Positions 36,379-46,727 of a DNA stretch of 64,000 nucleotides are shown here, in pieces; the first letter of the stretch is position 1, and each line of letters begins with the position of its first letter. A model generated the notes under the pieces. The model saw only the letters and a program-made list of their open reading frames with translations, was not told the DNA's origin and did no database searches. The position numbers were made by a program, and so were the translations under genes. The stretch covers positions 3,229,618 through 3,293,617 of the forward strand of contig NZ_OY763421.1 of NCBI RefSeq assembly GCF_963667555.1. Reading direction: 5' to 3'. This stretch comes from an uncultured Methanolobus sp. GTDB lineage: Archaea; Halobacteriota; Methanosarcinia; Methanosarcinales; Methanosarcinaceae.

Positions 36379-37788
36379 TCACAACAATTTCCGCATATCT
36401 TCAAGATCAAGCACTAATACACCTTGATTTACAAGGCTCTCTCTATCGGCTATTTTTCTTGCGCATATACCATAGTAAACTTCTGTATCTTCAGGCAAGC
36501 CCGGATATGCAGCTTTTTCCTGCAACTTTCTGAGCACATTCTTGCTCTCTTTCGCACCCAGATCACGCCATTTGCACTCCAGAAGCATTACTTTACTCAT
36601 ATCAGGACTTGCAAGTAACAGATCGATTTCATAGCTGTTGCTGCCTTTTGGAGCGCCCTTTATAGTTCCCCACTGCCTGCCTATCCTATCAAAGCCAAAA
36701 GGAACTATCTGCCTGTTAACCATCAGGAATTCCTTTACGATTCTCTCAAAACTGAAACCAAGAAAAGTATCAAAACTTTCCAGGAATTTACTGTACAATT
36801 CATCCGTCCTTCCTTGCTCGAAATATGCATCATACCTTTTGATAAAACCGAACCAGAAATGAAGGAAAGGGTCTCGTATTGCATATATACCCCTTCTTGA
36901 CCTGCGGGGATCATCAAGTATGGGTGTTTCCCTTCTGATAACATTGTACTCTTTGCGCAGGATATCCAGGTATCTCGATGCTTTTCCACTGCCTTGGTAT
37001 TCCAGGACACTGCTTATTTCACCCACATTATTTTTTCCAAGTGAAATGGCTTCCAATATCGAATAGTATATCTTGTACTCACCTGCAAATTCTGTTACGA
37101 GTACATTGCGTCCTTCATCCTTTAGCAAAGGCATGTGTCTGTCAAAAAAGAACAACTTTGCAGTCTCTTCAAACGACCCTGCTCCAATGCCTTCAAGAAG
37201 ATCATAATACTTTGGAATGCCGCCAAATACAGAATAATATTTGATCAATTCTAACGGATCATCTGTACTTATATCGGACAATATCTCTGCAACCGTAGCA
37301 AGGTCCAGTGGACCAAGTTCCATTAACAGATCAGCCCTGCCGTAAAGCGGGTGTGCCGAATCAACAAATATCCTGTTCATCAAAGAATAACTTGAACCAC
37401 TTATGAAAACACAGCATTTCTTCTCACGCTGCCTGAACTCATCAACAAGCTGCTGCATATCCGAATAGATGCTTTTGTCCATGTCATAGAAATTCTGAAA
37501 CTCATCAATGAAAATATATTCATGAACTTCAAAGAGATAGCGGAACAGATCGCTTACATTCCTGAACTCCGGAATGCTGCCATCTCTTGATACCTCCTGC
37601 AGGAATGTTTCTTTGGTTTTGTGCATTGGTACAAAAATATACCCGTATTTCCTGTCCCGAAGAAATTCAGTTACCAGACGGGTTTTGCCAATTCGTCTCC
37701 TCCCGGTGATCACGATCATTCTGAAACTTTTGGAACTACATATCTCACGCAATCGCTCAATCTCTTTTTTTCTATCGTAGAATTTCAT
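36379..37788 (-). CDS. Archaeal ATPase with DUF234-type C-terminal domain
   Basis: A 469-aa STAND-like P-loop ATPase of the family predominant in archaea. Walker A is VITGRRRIGKTRLV (about 26-39) and Walker B is EYIFIDEFQNF (about 92-102). A sensor-like FISGSSYSLM lies at about 133. A winged-helix region follows (SLGKNNVGEISSVLEYQG; about 250-275), then a DUF234 nuclease-like end with EIDLLLASPDMSKVMLLECKWR (about 395-417), the D-ECK arrangement of PD-(D/E)XK nucleases. The function of the family is not settled. The gene is flanked by near-identical 35-bp direct repeats, suggesting either mobility or autoregulation. Confidence 0.87.
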   Translation of the reverse strand: MKFYDRKKEIERLREICSSKSFRMIVITGRRRIGKTRLVTEFLRDRKYGYIFVPMHKTKETFLQEVSRDGSIPEFRNVSDLFRYLFEVHEYIFIDEFQNFYDMDKSIYSDMQQLVDEFRQREKKCCVFISGSSYSLMNRIFVDSAHPLYGRADLLMELGPLDLATVAEILSDISTDDPLELIKYYSVFGGIPKYYDLLEGIGAGSFEETAKLFFFDRHMPLLKDEGRNVLVTEFAGEYKIYYSILEAISLGKNNVGEISSVLEYQGSGKASRYLDILRKEYNVIRRETPILDDPRRSRRGIYAIRDPFLHFWFGFIKRYDAYFEQGRTDELYSKFLESFDTFLGFSFERIVKEFLMVNRQIVPFGFDRIGRQWGTIKGAPKGSNSYEIDLLLASPDMSKVMLLECKWRDLGAKESKNVLRKLQEKAAYPGLPEDTEVYYGICARKIADRESLVNQGVLVLDLEDMRKLL

Positions 37789-38091
37789 GTGATCACTTCC
37801 CTCGGAGTTATTTTACATGTCAGTTGGAATCAAAACAAAAACTCTCACAATAACATACATGCCATGTAGTATACATACCATGTATTTAATTTTTACTCTG
37901 CGTTTTCCAGCTTGAAAGAATATCTGCTTAGCCACATTAAGATGTAGGTACAGAAAAACAGAAGAAAACGATAGAAAGAAGAGCAAAATCCCACAAAAAA
38001 AGAAAGTGTTTGAGATGAAATCACTTCATCTCAGCTTCGACTATTTGCCCCGGCCGAAAACCAGAGCTTTCCTTTCGTTTCCACAATCAAA
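37789..38091. other. Gap upstream of ATPase gene, holding repeat and promoter
   Basis: These 303 bases contain the right copy of the flanking repeat (37851-37885), AT-rich promoter sequence for the minus-strand ATPase gene, and the 3' trailer of isocitrate dehydrogenase. No gene is seen. Confidence 0.55.
37851..37885. repeat. 35-bp flanking direct repeat, right copy
   Basis: The partner of 36273-36307. It contains the perfect palindrome TACATGcCATGTA followed by a near-palindromic TACATacCATGTA. It lies about 65-100 bases upstream of the ATPase start, where it could serve as an operator. Confidence 0.65.
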
Positions 38092-40338
<2,247 letters not shown>

Positions 40339-40530
40339 TTAATATTGCTCAAAATCAATAAGTATTTTAACAAATTGTAATTTTAAAATTGTAAATTATA
40401 ATATGGATCTGAAAGTTCAAATTGCTCTATTAACGGCAACATCATATATATTTCATACCCAGAAAGCAAACATGCACTAAAAAATAAGAAAAGAAGTAAG
40501 AAAAGAAAACAAGGAAAAATATTCAGATAA

Positions 40531-40761
40531 TCACTTATTAGGGGAATCTGTTACTTTTGCCAGGTTCTTCAGCCTGAGAAGTGTCATGGCAAAAATGTAA
40601 GCAAATCCCAGAATTATAATGAATATCAGTATAGCCCTCAAACCTGTCACAGCCCCTGAAACAATTACCAGAGCTGAAAGGATCATAATTATCAACTGAC
40701 CAAGCAGGGACAACAGACTTGACTGGACTTCCCTGTGTCTTAAAAATATTTTCAGGTTCAT
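40531..40761 (-). CDS. Small two-helix membrane protein
   Basis: A 76-aa protein with a polar N-terminus (MNLKIFLRHREVQ), two hydrophobic helices (about 17-38 and 42-62) and a charged tail ending DSPNK. No family is recognised. The ATG at 40761 is about 10 bases after GATTATATATCC, so the message may be leaderless. An alternative frame over the same bases is less protein-like. It is divergent from the TatD-related gene. The hydrophobic pattern makes it plausible, but it is unconfirmed. Confidence 0.55.
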   Translation of the reverse strand: MNLKIFLRHREVQSSLLSLLGQLIIMILSALVIVSGAVTGLRAILIFIIILGFAYIFAMTLLRLKNLAKVTDSPNK

Positions 40762-40836
40762 ACGGATATATAATCCGCAATTTGCATATATACCTGACCG
40801 CCTACATTTTTAGATTAAAAACTCATATAGAGTACT

Positions 40837-41688
40837 ATGACATCCATGACACAGAGTTTCCCCATCACAGACGAGCATATGCACATTGACCCAAGGGCAA
40901 AAGGACTGAAAGCCGTCAAAGAGTTTCAGAACGCAGGCGGAACACACATTTTTCTTGTAATGAAACCAAGCTGGACCCTTGGGATCAAAGTCACAAAACC
41001 CCAGGACCACATTGCAGTCTTTGAGGAAACCGTAGACATCTCAAAACAGATAAACGAAACAGGTGTCACATCATTCCCGGTTCTTGGTGTTCACCCTGCA
41101 GAAATTACCAAGCTTACCGAATACATGGAGCTTTCAAAAGCTGTAGAGACGATGAAAGGTGGACTTGACATCGCAGCAGGTTACGTGGAAAAGGGACTTG
41201 CTGTGGGACTCAAAAGTGGCAGACCTCACTATCCTGTCAGCCCTGAAGTATGGGATGCATCCAACGAGGTAATGGAATATGCCTTCACACTTGCCAGAGA
41301 TCTTGACTGCGCTGTACAACTGCACACAGAAGACGTTGCAGAGCCGCAACTCATAGATATTGCAGACCGTGCCAGAAAAACGGGCATCAAGATGCACAAG
41401 GTTGTAAAACACTACGCTCCACCTCTGGTCAATGTCTGTGAAAGACTGGGAATTTTCCCGGGTGTGCTTGCAGGCAAAGGCGCCATTGAAGAAGCGCTTG
41501 AACAGGGAACCCGTTTTATGATGGAAACCGATTACATTGACGACCCTGACAGACCCGGAGCCGTACTTGGTCCGAAAACAATTCCAAAAAGAACCCTGAA
41601 ACTTGCAGAACAGTATGGAGAGGAACCATTCTGGAAGATACACAAGGAAAATCCGGAAAAAGTCTATGAGGTCGATATCGAACTCTGA
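40837..41688 (+). CDS. TatD-related metal-dependent hydrolase (COG1099 type)
   Basis: A 283-aa TIM-barrel amidohydrolase-like protein. The N-terminal metal motif DEHMHID (about 12-18) is followed by LGVHPAEI (about 88-95), VQLHTED (about 163-169), KHYAPP and the final METDYIDDP (about 227-235). This is a complete set of His/Asp ligands as in TatD-type enzymes. Archaeal members of this subgroup have unknown substrates. The gene stands alone between a small membrane protein and the COG2522 regulator on the other strand. Cytoplasmic, with no signal. Confidence 0.87.
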   Translation: MTSMTQSFPITDEHMHIDPRAKGLKAVKEFQNAGGTHIFLVMKPSWTLGIKVTKPQDHIAVFEETVDISKQINETGVTSFPVLGVHPAEITKLTEYMELSKAVETMKGGLDIAAGYVEKGLAVGLKSGRPHYPVSPEVWDASNEVMEYAFTLARDLDCAVQLHTEDVAEPQLIDIADRARKTGIKMHKVVKHYAPPLVNVCERLGIFPGVLAGKGAIEEALEQGTRFMMETDYIDDPDRPGAVLGPKTIPKRTLKLAEQYGEEPFWKIHKENPEKVYEVDIEL

Positions 41689-41780
41689 AGATTGCAGACT
41701 TTTCGCATTCAGAATAACTCTGTAGAAATCCTGTAATTGGAAGTTTAAGATATGTATGTCGTTTTTCAGATAAAAGAGCA

Positions 41781-42095
41781 TTAATGGTCATTGACACATT
41801 GCTGACCTTCGTCTCTGAGCTGTTTACAAATGCCGCATATCCTTGATGCAAGATCATCAACCTTTTCCGCTTTCATGTCTTCGGCCAGCTCGCGGATAGA
41901 TTGTTTCACATTCTCCTCAAGCACTATTCTGTAACCTCTCTTCTTGGACAGGTATTGTGAAACGGCAGAAGGAGCCATGTCAAGCTCTTTAGCTATTTCC
42001 TGCTGTGATAGTCCACAATTCATAAGCTCTTCTGCAATGGCTGCTCTAATGGCTGGTAACACGTCCCAGACTATCATCTGACAAGGTAGTTTCAT
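41781..42095 (-). CDS. XRE-type helix-turn-helix regulator, COG2522-like, Cys-containing C-terminus
   Basis: A 104-aa regulator. Residues 10-65 form the helix-turn-helix (AAIAEELMNCGLSQQEIAKELDMAPSAVSQYLSKKRGY). The C-terminal part has ICGICKQL and a further Cys near the end, plus Cys 4 and Cys about 27, a possible metal or redox site. I chose the ATG at 42095 (MKLPCQM), six bases after TAGGA; an ATG two codons upstream is too close. Its promoter carries the 12-bp palindrome TCACAATTGTGA, identical to one at 28210-28221. Autoregulation and control of the 28-kb RNA candidate are inferred from this shared site. Confidence 0.85.
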   Translation of the reverse strand: MKLPCQMIVWDVLPAIRAAIAEELMNCGLSQQEIAKELDMAPSAVSQYLSKKRGYRIVLEENVKQSIRELAEDMKAEKVDDLASRICGICKQLRDEGQQCVNDH

Positions 42096-42104
42096 GTTCA
42101 TTCC

Positions 42105-42149
42105 TATTATTATTATTATTATTTTATAATAAAATACTCACAATTGTGA
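42105..42149 (-). promoter_or_regulatory. Promoter of COG2522-like regulator with TCACAATTGTGA operator
   Basis: Reading the minus strand, the palindrome TCACAATTGTGA (42138-42149) is followed directly by a TATA-like TTTTATTATAAAAT (about 42121-42134) and then an ATT-repeat tract (about 42105-42122) before the ribosome binding site. The operator overlaps the position where factor B would bind, so occupancy should block initiation. Confidence 0.65.
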
Positions 42150-42305
42150 ATATGTCTTTTATGTTTATATTATTTGTTAATTTTGTAATTTGCATTCCGG
42201 ATGTTTTCTAAGAGCTCTACCCTCTTGACTTATATTATTTGACCACTTATGAAGTTTAGAGCATACTCTGCGATCCGAATTAATTCAAAGTGAAAGGTCT
42301 ATTCT

Positions 42306-43043
42306 ATGTTAAGCAAAGATGAACTTGAAAGATACAGCAGACAGATCATGCTTTTTGGTGAAGATGGCCAGAACGAACTAAAGGACTCTATTGTTTTCGT
42401 TGCGGGTGCCGGAGGGCTTGGATGTCCGGTTGCGTTGTATCTTGCAGTTGCCGGGGTCGGTCATTTGATAATTGCAGACAAGGATGTTGTGGAGCAGACA
42501 AATCTCAACCGTCAGGTCCTTCACTGGGAGCAGGATGTCGGCAAAGAAAAAGTCGTCTCTGTAGAGGAAAAGCTCAGGCAGATAAATCCACACATAAAAG
42601 TCCATTCATACCACCTTACTATAGATGAATCGAACATCATGGAGCTTGTTTCTGGAGCTGACATAATTGTCGATGCAATGGACAATTACGAGGTTCGGTA
42701 TCTTCTGAACAAGGTTGCCTGTGAGAAGAAAATACCTCTGGTCCATGGTGCAATTCGTGGATTTGACGGTCAGGCAATGACGATAATTCCTGGGGAAAGT
42801 GCATGTTTTAATTGTGTGTTCCCATGCGCGCCGCCATCTGAAACTTTTCCTGTGGTCGGTACGACTCCTGGTATAATTGCCATGATACAGGCCAACGAAG
42901 TCATTAAATGCCTGCTTGGAAAAGGTAAACTTCTGACAGACCGTTTACTGATATGGGATGGTCTGAACTCTGAAATTGACTATATGAAAGTTTCAAAAAG
43001 GCCAGATTGTAAGATATGTGGCAAAGAAGTCATTGACCATTAA
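42306..43043 (+). CDS. ThiF/MoeB/HesA-family adenylyltransferase
   Basis: A 245-aa E1-like enzyme that adenylates the C-terminal glycine of ubiquitin-like sulfur carriers (MoaD/ThiS type). The opening ERYSRQIMLFGEDGQ (about 8-22), the nucleotide-binding GAGGLGCPVALYLAVAGVG (about 34-52), NLNRQVLH (about 68-75), DAMDNYEVRYLLN and a zinc pair CxxC (CVFPC; CKIC near the end) are typical. The catalytic-Cys region TTPGIIAMIQA is present. It should serve molybdopterin or thiamine biosynthesis or archaeal SAMP chemistry. No MoaD-like gene is adjacent. GAAAGG lies before the ATG. Confidence 0.9.
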   Translation: MLSKDELERYSRQIMLFGEDGQNELKDSIVFVAGAGGLGCPVALYLAVAGVGHLIIADKDVVEQTNLNRQVLHWEQDVGKEKVVSVEEKLRQINPHIKVHSYHLTIDESNIMELVSGADIIVDAMDNYEVRYLLNKVACEKKIPLVHGAIRGFDGQAMTIIPGESACFNCVFPCAPPSETFPVVGTTPGIIAMIQANEVIKCLLGKGKLLTDRLLIWDGLNSEIDYMKVSKRPDCKICGKEVIDH

Positions 43044-43225
43044 TGAGCCTCATCTTTTTATGAGATATTTACCATTTTTTTGTTACTGGTATGTTTTCCC
43101 CATTTTTCTGAAATCCCTTTCTATCAATGTATCTTCTGATATTTTTAAGAAAGTATTAATTATTTTAATAAAACATTTATATAATTCTAAAACATAAATG
43201 CACTCATATAAAAGGTGGTGAGTTT

Positions 43226-43876
43226 ATAACAGAGGACAACTTAAGTGTCAGGGAGTTCGAAGAAGCTCTTTTGTCCTTAAATAGGGTTGCTGCAAACCAG
43301 ATGATAACCAGTAGATTCTCAGGTGATAATGCCTTTGAACTTGTGAAAGATATCATTGCCCCTGCTCTTGAAAATATTGGAGAGATGTGGAACTGCGGAG
43401 AAATTGCTCTGTCACAGGAGTATATGGCGAGTAAAATGTGTGAGGAGATCGTAGAATCTATTCTCCCTTCGACAAGTTCTTCCAGAAAAGATATGCCAAT
43501 CGTGGGCATCACAACCCTTGGAGATGAACACATGCTGGGCCGGAGGATAGTCATTGCGTTTCTCAAATCCTGCGGTTTTAATGTTCATGATTACGGGGAC
43601 ATGGCTCCTGAAAAAGTCGCCGCAAGGATAGCTGAAGATGGTGTACGGGTAATCATGGTTTCAACCTTAATGCTGAATTTTGCCAATGAGGTCAAAAAAC
43701 TCAGATCAATTCTTGACAGCACTGGTTCTGATACCAAAATAATAGTTGGCGGTGCACCTTATATTTTTGATATGGATCTGTGGAAAGAGGTAGGTGCTCA
43801 TGCAATGGCTCATGATGCAACAGATTCCCTGGCTGCCATATGCAAATTAATAGGAGGCGTTGCCTGTGACAACTGA
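43226..43876 (+). CDS. Corrinoid (B12-binding) methyltransferase protein; start codon probably ATA
   Basis: A 216-aa corrinoid protein of the MtaC/MtbC/MtmC type that carries the methyl group between methyltransferases. The N-terminal helical cap domain (about 5-85: FEEALLSLNRVAANQM, ALENIGEMWNCGEIALSQEYMA) precedes the B12-binding domain. That domain has GDEHMLG (lower-ligand His about 102 in DxHxxG), VSTLML and VGGAPY. No ATG, GTG or TTG precedes the cap domain; the first is TTG 43271, which would cut its first helix. ATA at 43226 lies seven bases after GGTGG (43214-43218) and gives the opening (M)TEDNLSVREFEEALL, so I infer an ATA start. The stop overlaps the next gene. Confidence 0.82.
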   Translation: MTEDNLSVREFEEALLSLNRVAANQMITSRFSGDNAFELVKDIIAPALENIGEMWNCGEIALSQEYMASKMCEEIVESILPSTSSSRKDMPIVGITTLGDEHMLGRRIVIAFLKSCGFNVHDYGDMAPEKVAARIAEDGVRVIMVSTLMLNFANEVKKLRSILDSTGSDTKIIVGGAPYIFDMDLWKEVGAHAMAHDATDSLAAICKLIGGVACDN

Positions 43877-44897
43877 TGAAATGAGTTCTATGGAAAGAGT
43901 TCTCACAGCGCTGGATCACAGGGAACCTGACAGGGTTCCATATTTTTTGTTACTGACGACCCAGGGCTCAAAAGAATTCGATGTCTCAATTGAAAAGTAT
44001 TTCTCTGATCCTGAAAAGGTCGCATCGGCTCAGATAAGCATGCAAAAGCGCTATGGGCACGACTGTTATTACACTTTCTACTATGCGTCCCTTGAAATCG
44101 AAGCATGGGGGGGAAGCAGCATTTTCTATCAGGATGCCTCACCTAATTGTGGAATGCCTATTGTTCGTGATGCAGGTGATATTTCCTCACTGGAAGCGCC
44201 TGATGTTTACGAATCTCCCCTGCTGCAAAAGGTACTGAAAACCACATCGGTTTTGAAAGAACATGCTGGAGCAGATATTCCTGTCATAGGGGTCGTAATG
44301 TCTCCTTTTGCTCTTCCTTCTATGCAAATTGGAATGGAGCATTATTTTGATCTAATCTATGAGGAACGTGAAATTTACGAGGAATTAATGAAGATAAATG
44401 AAGAATTTTGTGTCCAGTGGGCAAATGCACAACTTGAAGCCGGAGCAACAGCAATTTGTTATTTTGACCCGATATCGTCCTCTACAATAATTCCACCGCA
44501 GCTTTACAGAGAAACTGGATTAAAGGTTGCAAAGCGCACTCTTCCCAGAATAAATGGTCCGACTGCGACCCATATGGCATCAGGGAGATGTCTTCCAATT
44601 ATCAAGGACATTATTGAGACAGGAACCGCAATAGTCTGCACAAGTGTTCTGGAAGATCTGGCAGAAGTAAAAAAAGAATGTGATGGTAAGATATCTGTTC
44701 TTGGAAACCTGAATGGTATTGAAATGAGGCACTGGTCGCCAGAGGATACCGAGAACAAAGTAAAGGAAGCAATAGATAAGGCTGCCAAAGGCGGTGGTTA
44801 TATTTTGTCGGATAATCATGGTGAGATACCCTACTCAGTTCCATCCTCTGTAATAACGGATATTTCTCATTCAGTGAGTAAATGGGGATATTATTAG
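43866..44897 (+). CDS. UroD/MtaA-type methyltransferase
   Basis: A 343-aa protein of the uroporphyrinogen-decarboxylase-like methyltransferase family (MtaA, MtbA, CmuA), which moves methyl groups from a corrinoid protein to a thiol such as coenzyme M. It starts at GTG 43866, just after AGGAGGC, overlapping the corrinoid gene's last codons. ERVLTALDHREPDRVPYF (about 10-27) is the family opening. Zinc ligands are unusual: instead of HxCG there is HMASGRC (His about 236, Cys about 242), with a further Cys at about 258. LSDNHGEIP closes the barrel. It forms an operon with the corrinoid protein and the downstream DUF1638 kinase. Substrate unknown. Confidence 0.85.
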   Translation: MTTDEMSSMERVLTALDHREPDRVPYFLLLTTQGSKEFDVSIEKYFSDPEKVASAQISMQKRYGHDCYYTFYYASLEIEAWGGSSIFYQDASPNCGMPIVRDAGDISSLEAPDVYESPLLQKVLKTTSVLKEHAGADIPVIGVVMSPFALPSMQIGMEHYFDLIYEEREIYEELMKINEEFCVQWANAQLEAGATAICYFDPISSSTIIPPQLYRETGLKVAKRTLPRINGPTATHMASGRCLPIIKDIIETGTAIVCTSVLEDLAEVKKECDGKISVLGNLNGIEMRHWSPEDTENKVKEAIDKAAKGGGYILSDNHGEIPYSVPSSVITDISHSVSKWGYY

Positions 44898-44906
44898 GAG
44901 TAACCA

Positions 44907-46592
44907 ATGTTCCATAATTATTACATTCTTGCACCGGAGTGTATAAGGGAGGAAGCTGAGCAGGTTCTGTCAGGAAATGTCCTGCTTAAAGGGATAAAAT
45001 CCTCATACTTTAATTCTCTTGAAGACTTCGGGAATCTTAATTCGTTTTCTAATATCACCAAGGGGATAATAAAGTCAGGAAATAATATTCTTCTGATATG
45101 CAACAATCCATGCATAGAATTTGACATTCTGGATCACGATTCTCAATTATTGAAAGTCAGCAGGGTGGATTACCTGTACTCCCTTTTTACTGAAAAGGTC
45201 GTGCTTGAAAAACACAGGCAAAAGGGTGCTTTTTTTGTAGTTCCCGGCTGGCTGGAATGCTGGGAAGATCACCTTAAATATCTTGGTTTGTACGAATCGG
45301 GTAATAACGATGTGTTTTTAAAATCATATTCTCATGTTCTTATACTGGATACGGGAGTGCATCCTGAGTTTTCTGAAAGGGCAGCTGAGTTTACAAGAGC
45401 TACCGGGATCCCTCATAAAGTGCTGTATGTAGGCATGGATTATTTCAGAATGTCCTTTGAACATCAGTTGATGACCTGGAATCTCAAAAAGAAACATGAT
45501 GATCTAAAGGTCTGCAAAAGGAAATCTGCATCATATGCCATGTCACTGGATTTCATTAAATCACTTGCCGACATGACTGATGAAGCTGCAACGATTGGTT
45601 CCATTTGTAACCTTTTCAGTACAATGTTAGCTCCAGGTTGTATTGTTTATTATTCTGTAAAAGGTGACGCAGCAGAGTTTGCATATTGCAAACCGACTAA
45701 TACTGACCAGAAAGCTATTTTTAAGTTGAAGGATTCGAGTTCCAATCATTATATTTTTGAGAGCCTTGATGGTTTTGTTATAAAAATACAATTGGCTGGT
45801 GAGCTTCTGGGTATTATAGAGGTCAGGGAAATAGCTTTCCCGGAATATATGGATGAATATCTCAGCATAGCTTACGATATCGCAAAGGCTGCCGGTCTGG
45901 CTATAGCCAGCATAAGAAGGTATCATGATCTTTTTGAGTCAAGAGAAGAGCAGGCAAAACTTACCGAAATGCTCAGAACTACAAACAGTATTTTGAGACA
46001 TGATATTGCTAACAACCTGCAGGTTATAACCATGTCACTTGATATTATGGAAGAGAAGGGCGATACTTCTTATATTTCAATGATAAGAAATGCAACAAGG
46101 AAAAGCGCTTTGCTAATAACAAGTGTTAAGGAACTTGACATGAGGTCTCCTGGAGACTCTAAATTAGAGGTTCTTAATGTCAAGCAACTTCTGGATTCGG
46201 TAATCAGCAGGCATAATGTAGAATTTACTATAGAAGGAAATTGTAATGTCATGGCAGATCAGGCATTATTATCAGTTTTTGATAATATAGTAAGTAATGC
46301 TATTTCTCATGGTAAAGCCAGCAAGATAGGAATTCAGACCAGGAATTTAGGTGAAAGGTGTCAAATTTCAATTGCAGACAATGGAAAAGGTATTCCTGAT
46401 GAAGTAAAACCTCATGTTTTTAATGAAGGCTTTAAGCATGGTGAAGCAGGTCATACCGGGATCGGTCTTTTCATTGCAAAGAAAACAATTGAACGTTATA
46501 ATGGCTGTATTCGTGTGGAGGATAACAGTCCATCTGGTGCCAGATTTACTATTGAGCTGGACGTTGCGAAAAGTAAAAGCAGTTTGACTTAA
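44907..46592 (+). CDS. DUF1638-GAF-like histidine kinase fusion
   Basis: A 561-aa soluble sensor kinase. Residues 1 to about 200 match DUF1638: FFVVPGWLECWEDHLKYLGL (about 108-127), VLILDTGVHPEF (about 142-153) and a following YVGMDYF segment. This family occurs with corrinoid methyltransferase genes in methanogens. A GAF-like module follows (about 215-350). The kinase core has LRHDIANNLQ (His about 365), then HATPase motifs (DNIVSNAISHGKA, DNGKGIPD, GHTGIGLFIAKK). There are no membrane helices. It starts nine bases after the methyltransferase stop, so it is part of that operon. I infer that DUF1638 senses a methylated or corrinoid-related signal. No receiver is nearby. Confidence 0.82.
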   Translation: MFHNYYILAPECIREEAEQVLSGNVLLKGIKSSYFNSLEDFGNLNSFSNITKGIIKSGNNILLICNNPCIEFDILDHDSQLLKVSRVDYLYSLFTEKVVLEKHRQKGAFFVVPGWLECWEDHLKYLGLYESGNNDVFLKSYSHVLILDTGVHPEFSERAAEFTRATGIPHKVLYVGMDYFRMSFEHQLMTWNLKKKHDDLKVCKRKSASYAMSLDFIKSLADMTDEAATIGSICNLFSTMLAPGCIVYYSVKGDAAEFAYCKPTNTDQKAIFKLKDSSSNHYIFESLDGFVIKIQLAGELLGIIEVREIAFPEYMDEYLSIAYDIAKAAGLAIASIRRYHDLFESREEQAKLTEMLRTTNSILRHDIANNLQVITMSLDIMEEKGDTSYISMIRNATRKSALLITSVKELDMRSPGDSKLEVLNVKQLLDSVISRHNVEFTIEGNCNVMADQALLSVFDNIVSNAISHGKASKIGIQTRNLGERCQISIADNGKGIPDEVKPHVFNEGFKHGEAGHTGIGLFIAKKTIERYNGCIRVEDNSPSGARFTIELDVAKSKSSLT

Positions 46593-46727
46593 TTCTGATT
46601 TTTTGTGTTATTCCTATAACCTGGATCTTTGCAGGCTTTCTACAGAACTCATAAAAATAGCAATTAATATATAATATTATATTGCTATATAATTTAGCAC
46701 CTGTGTAACAAATGCGGAGATATATCG

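Noticed and set aside
36379..37788. Insertion sequence
   Set aside because: The flanking repeats are direct, not inverted, and the protein is an ATPase/nuclease-like family without a transposase catalytic triad. Mobility is kept only as one possible explanation in the findings.
43044..43225. Cobalamin riboswitch before the corrinoid gene
   Set aside because: The gap is AT-rich with a TATA box about 45-50 bases before the ATA start. No B12-box or complex fold is visible, and the leader would be only about 20 bases.
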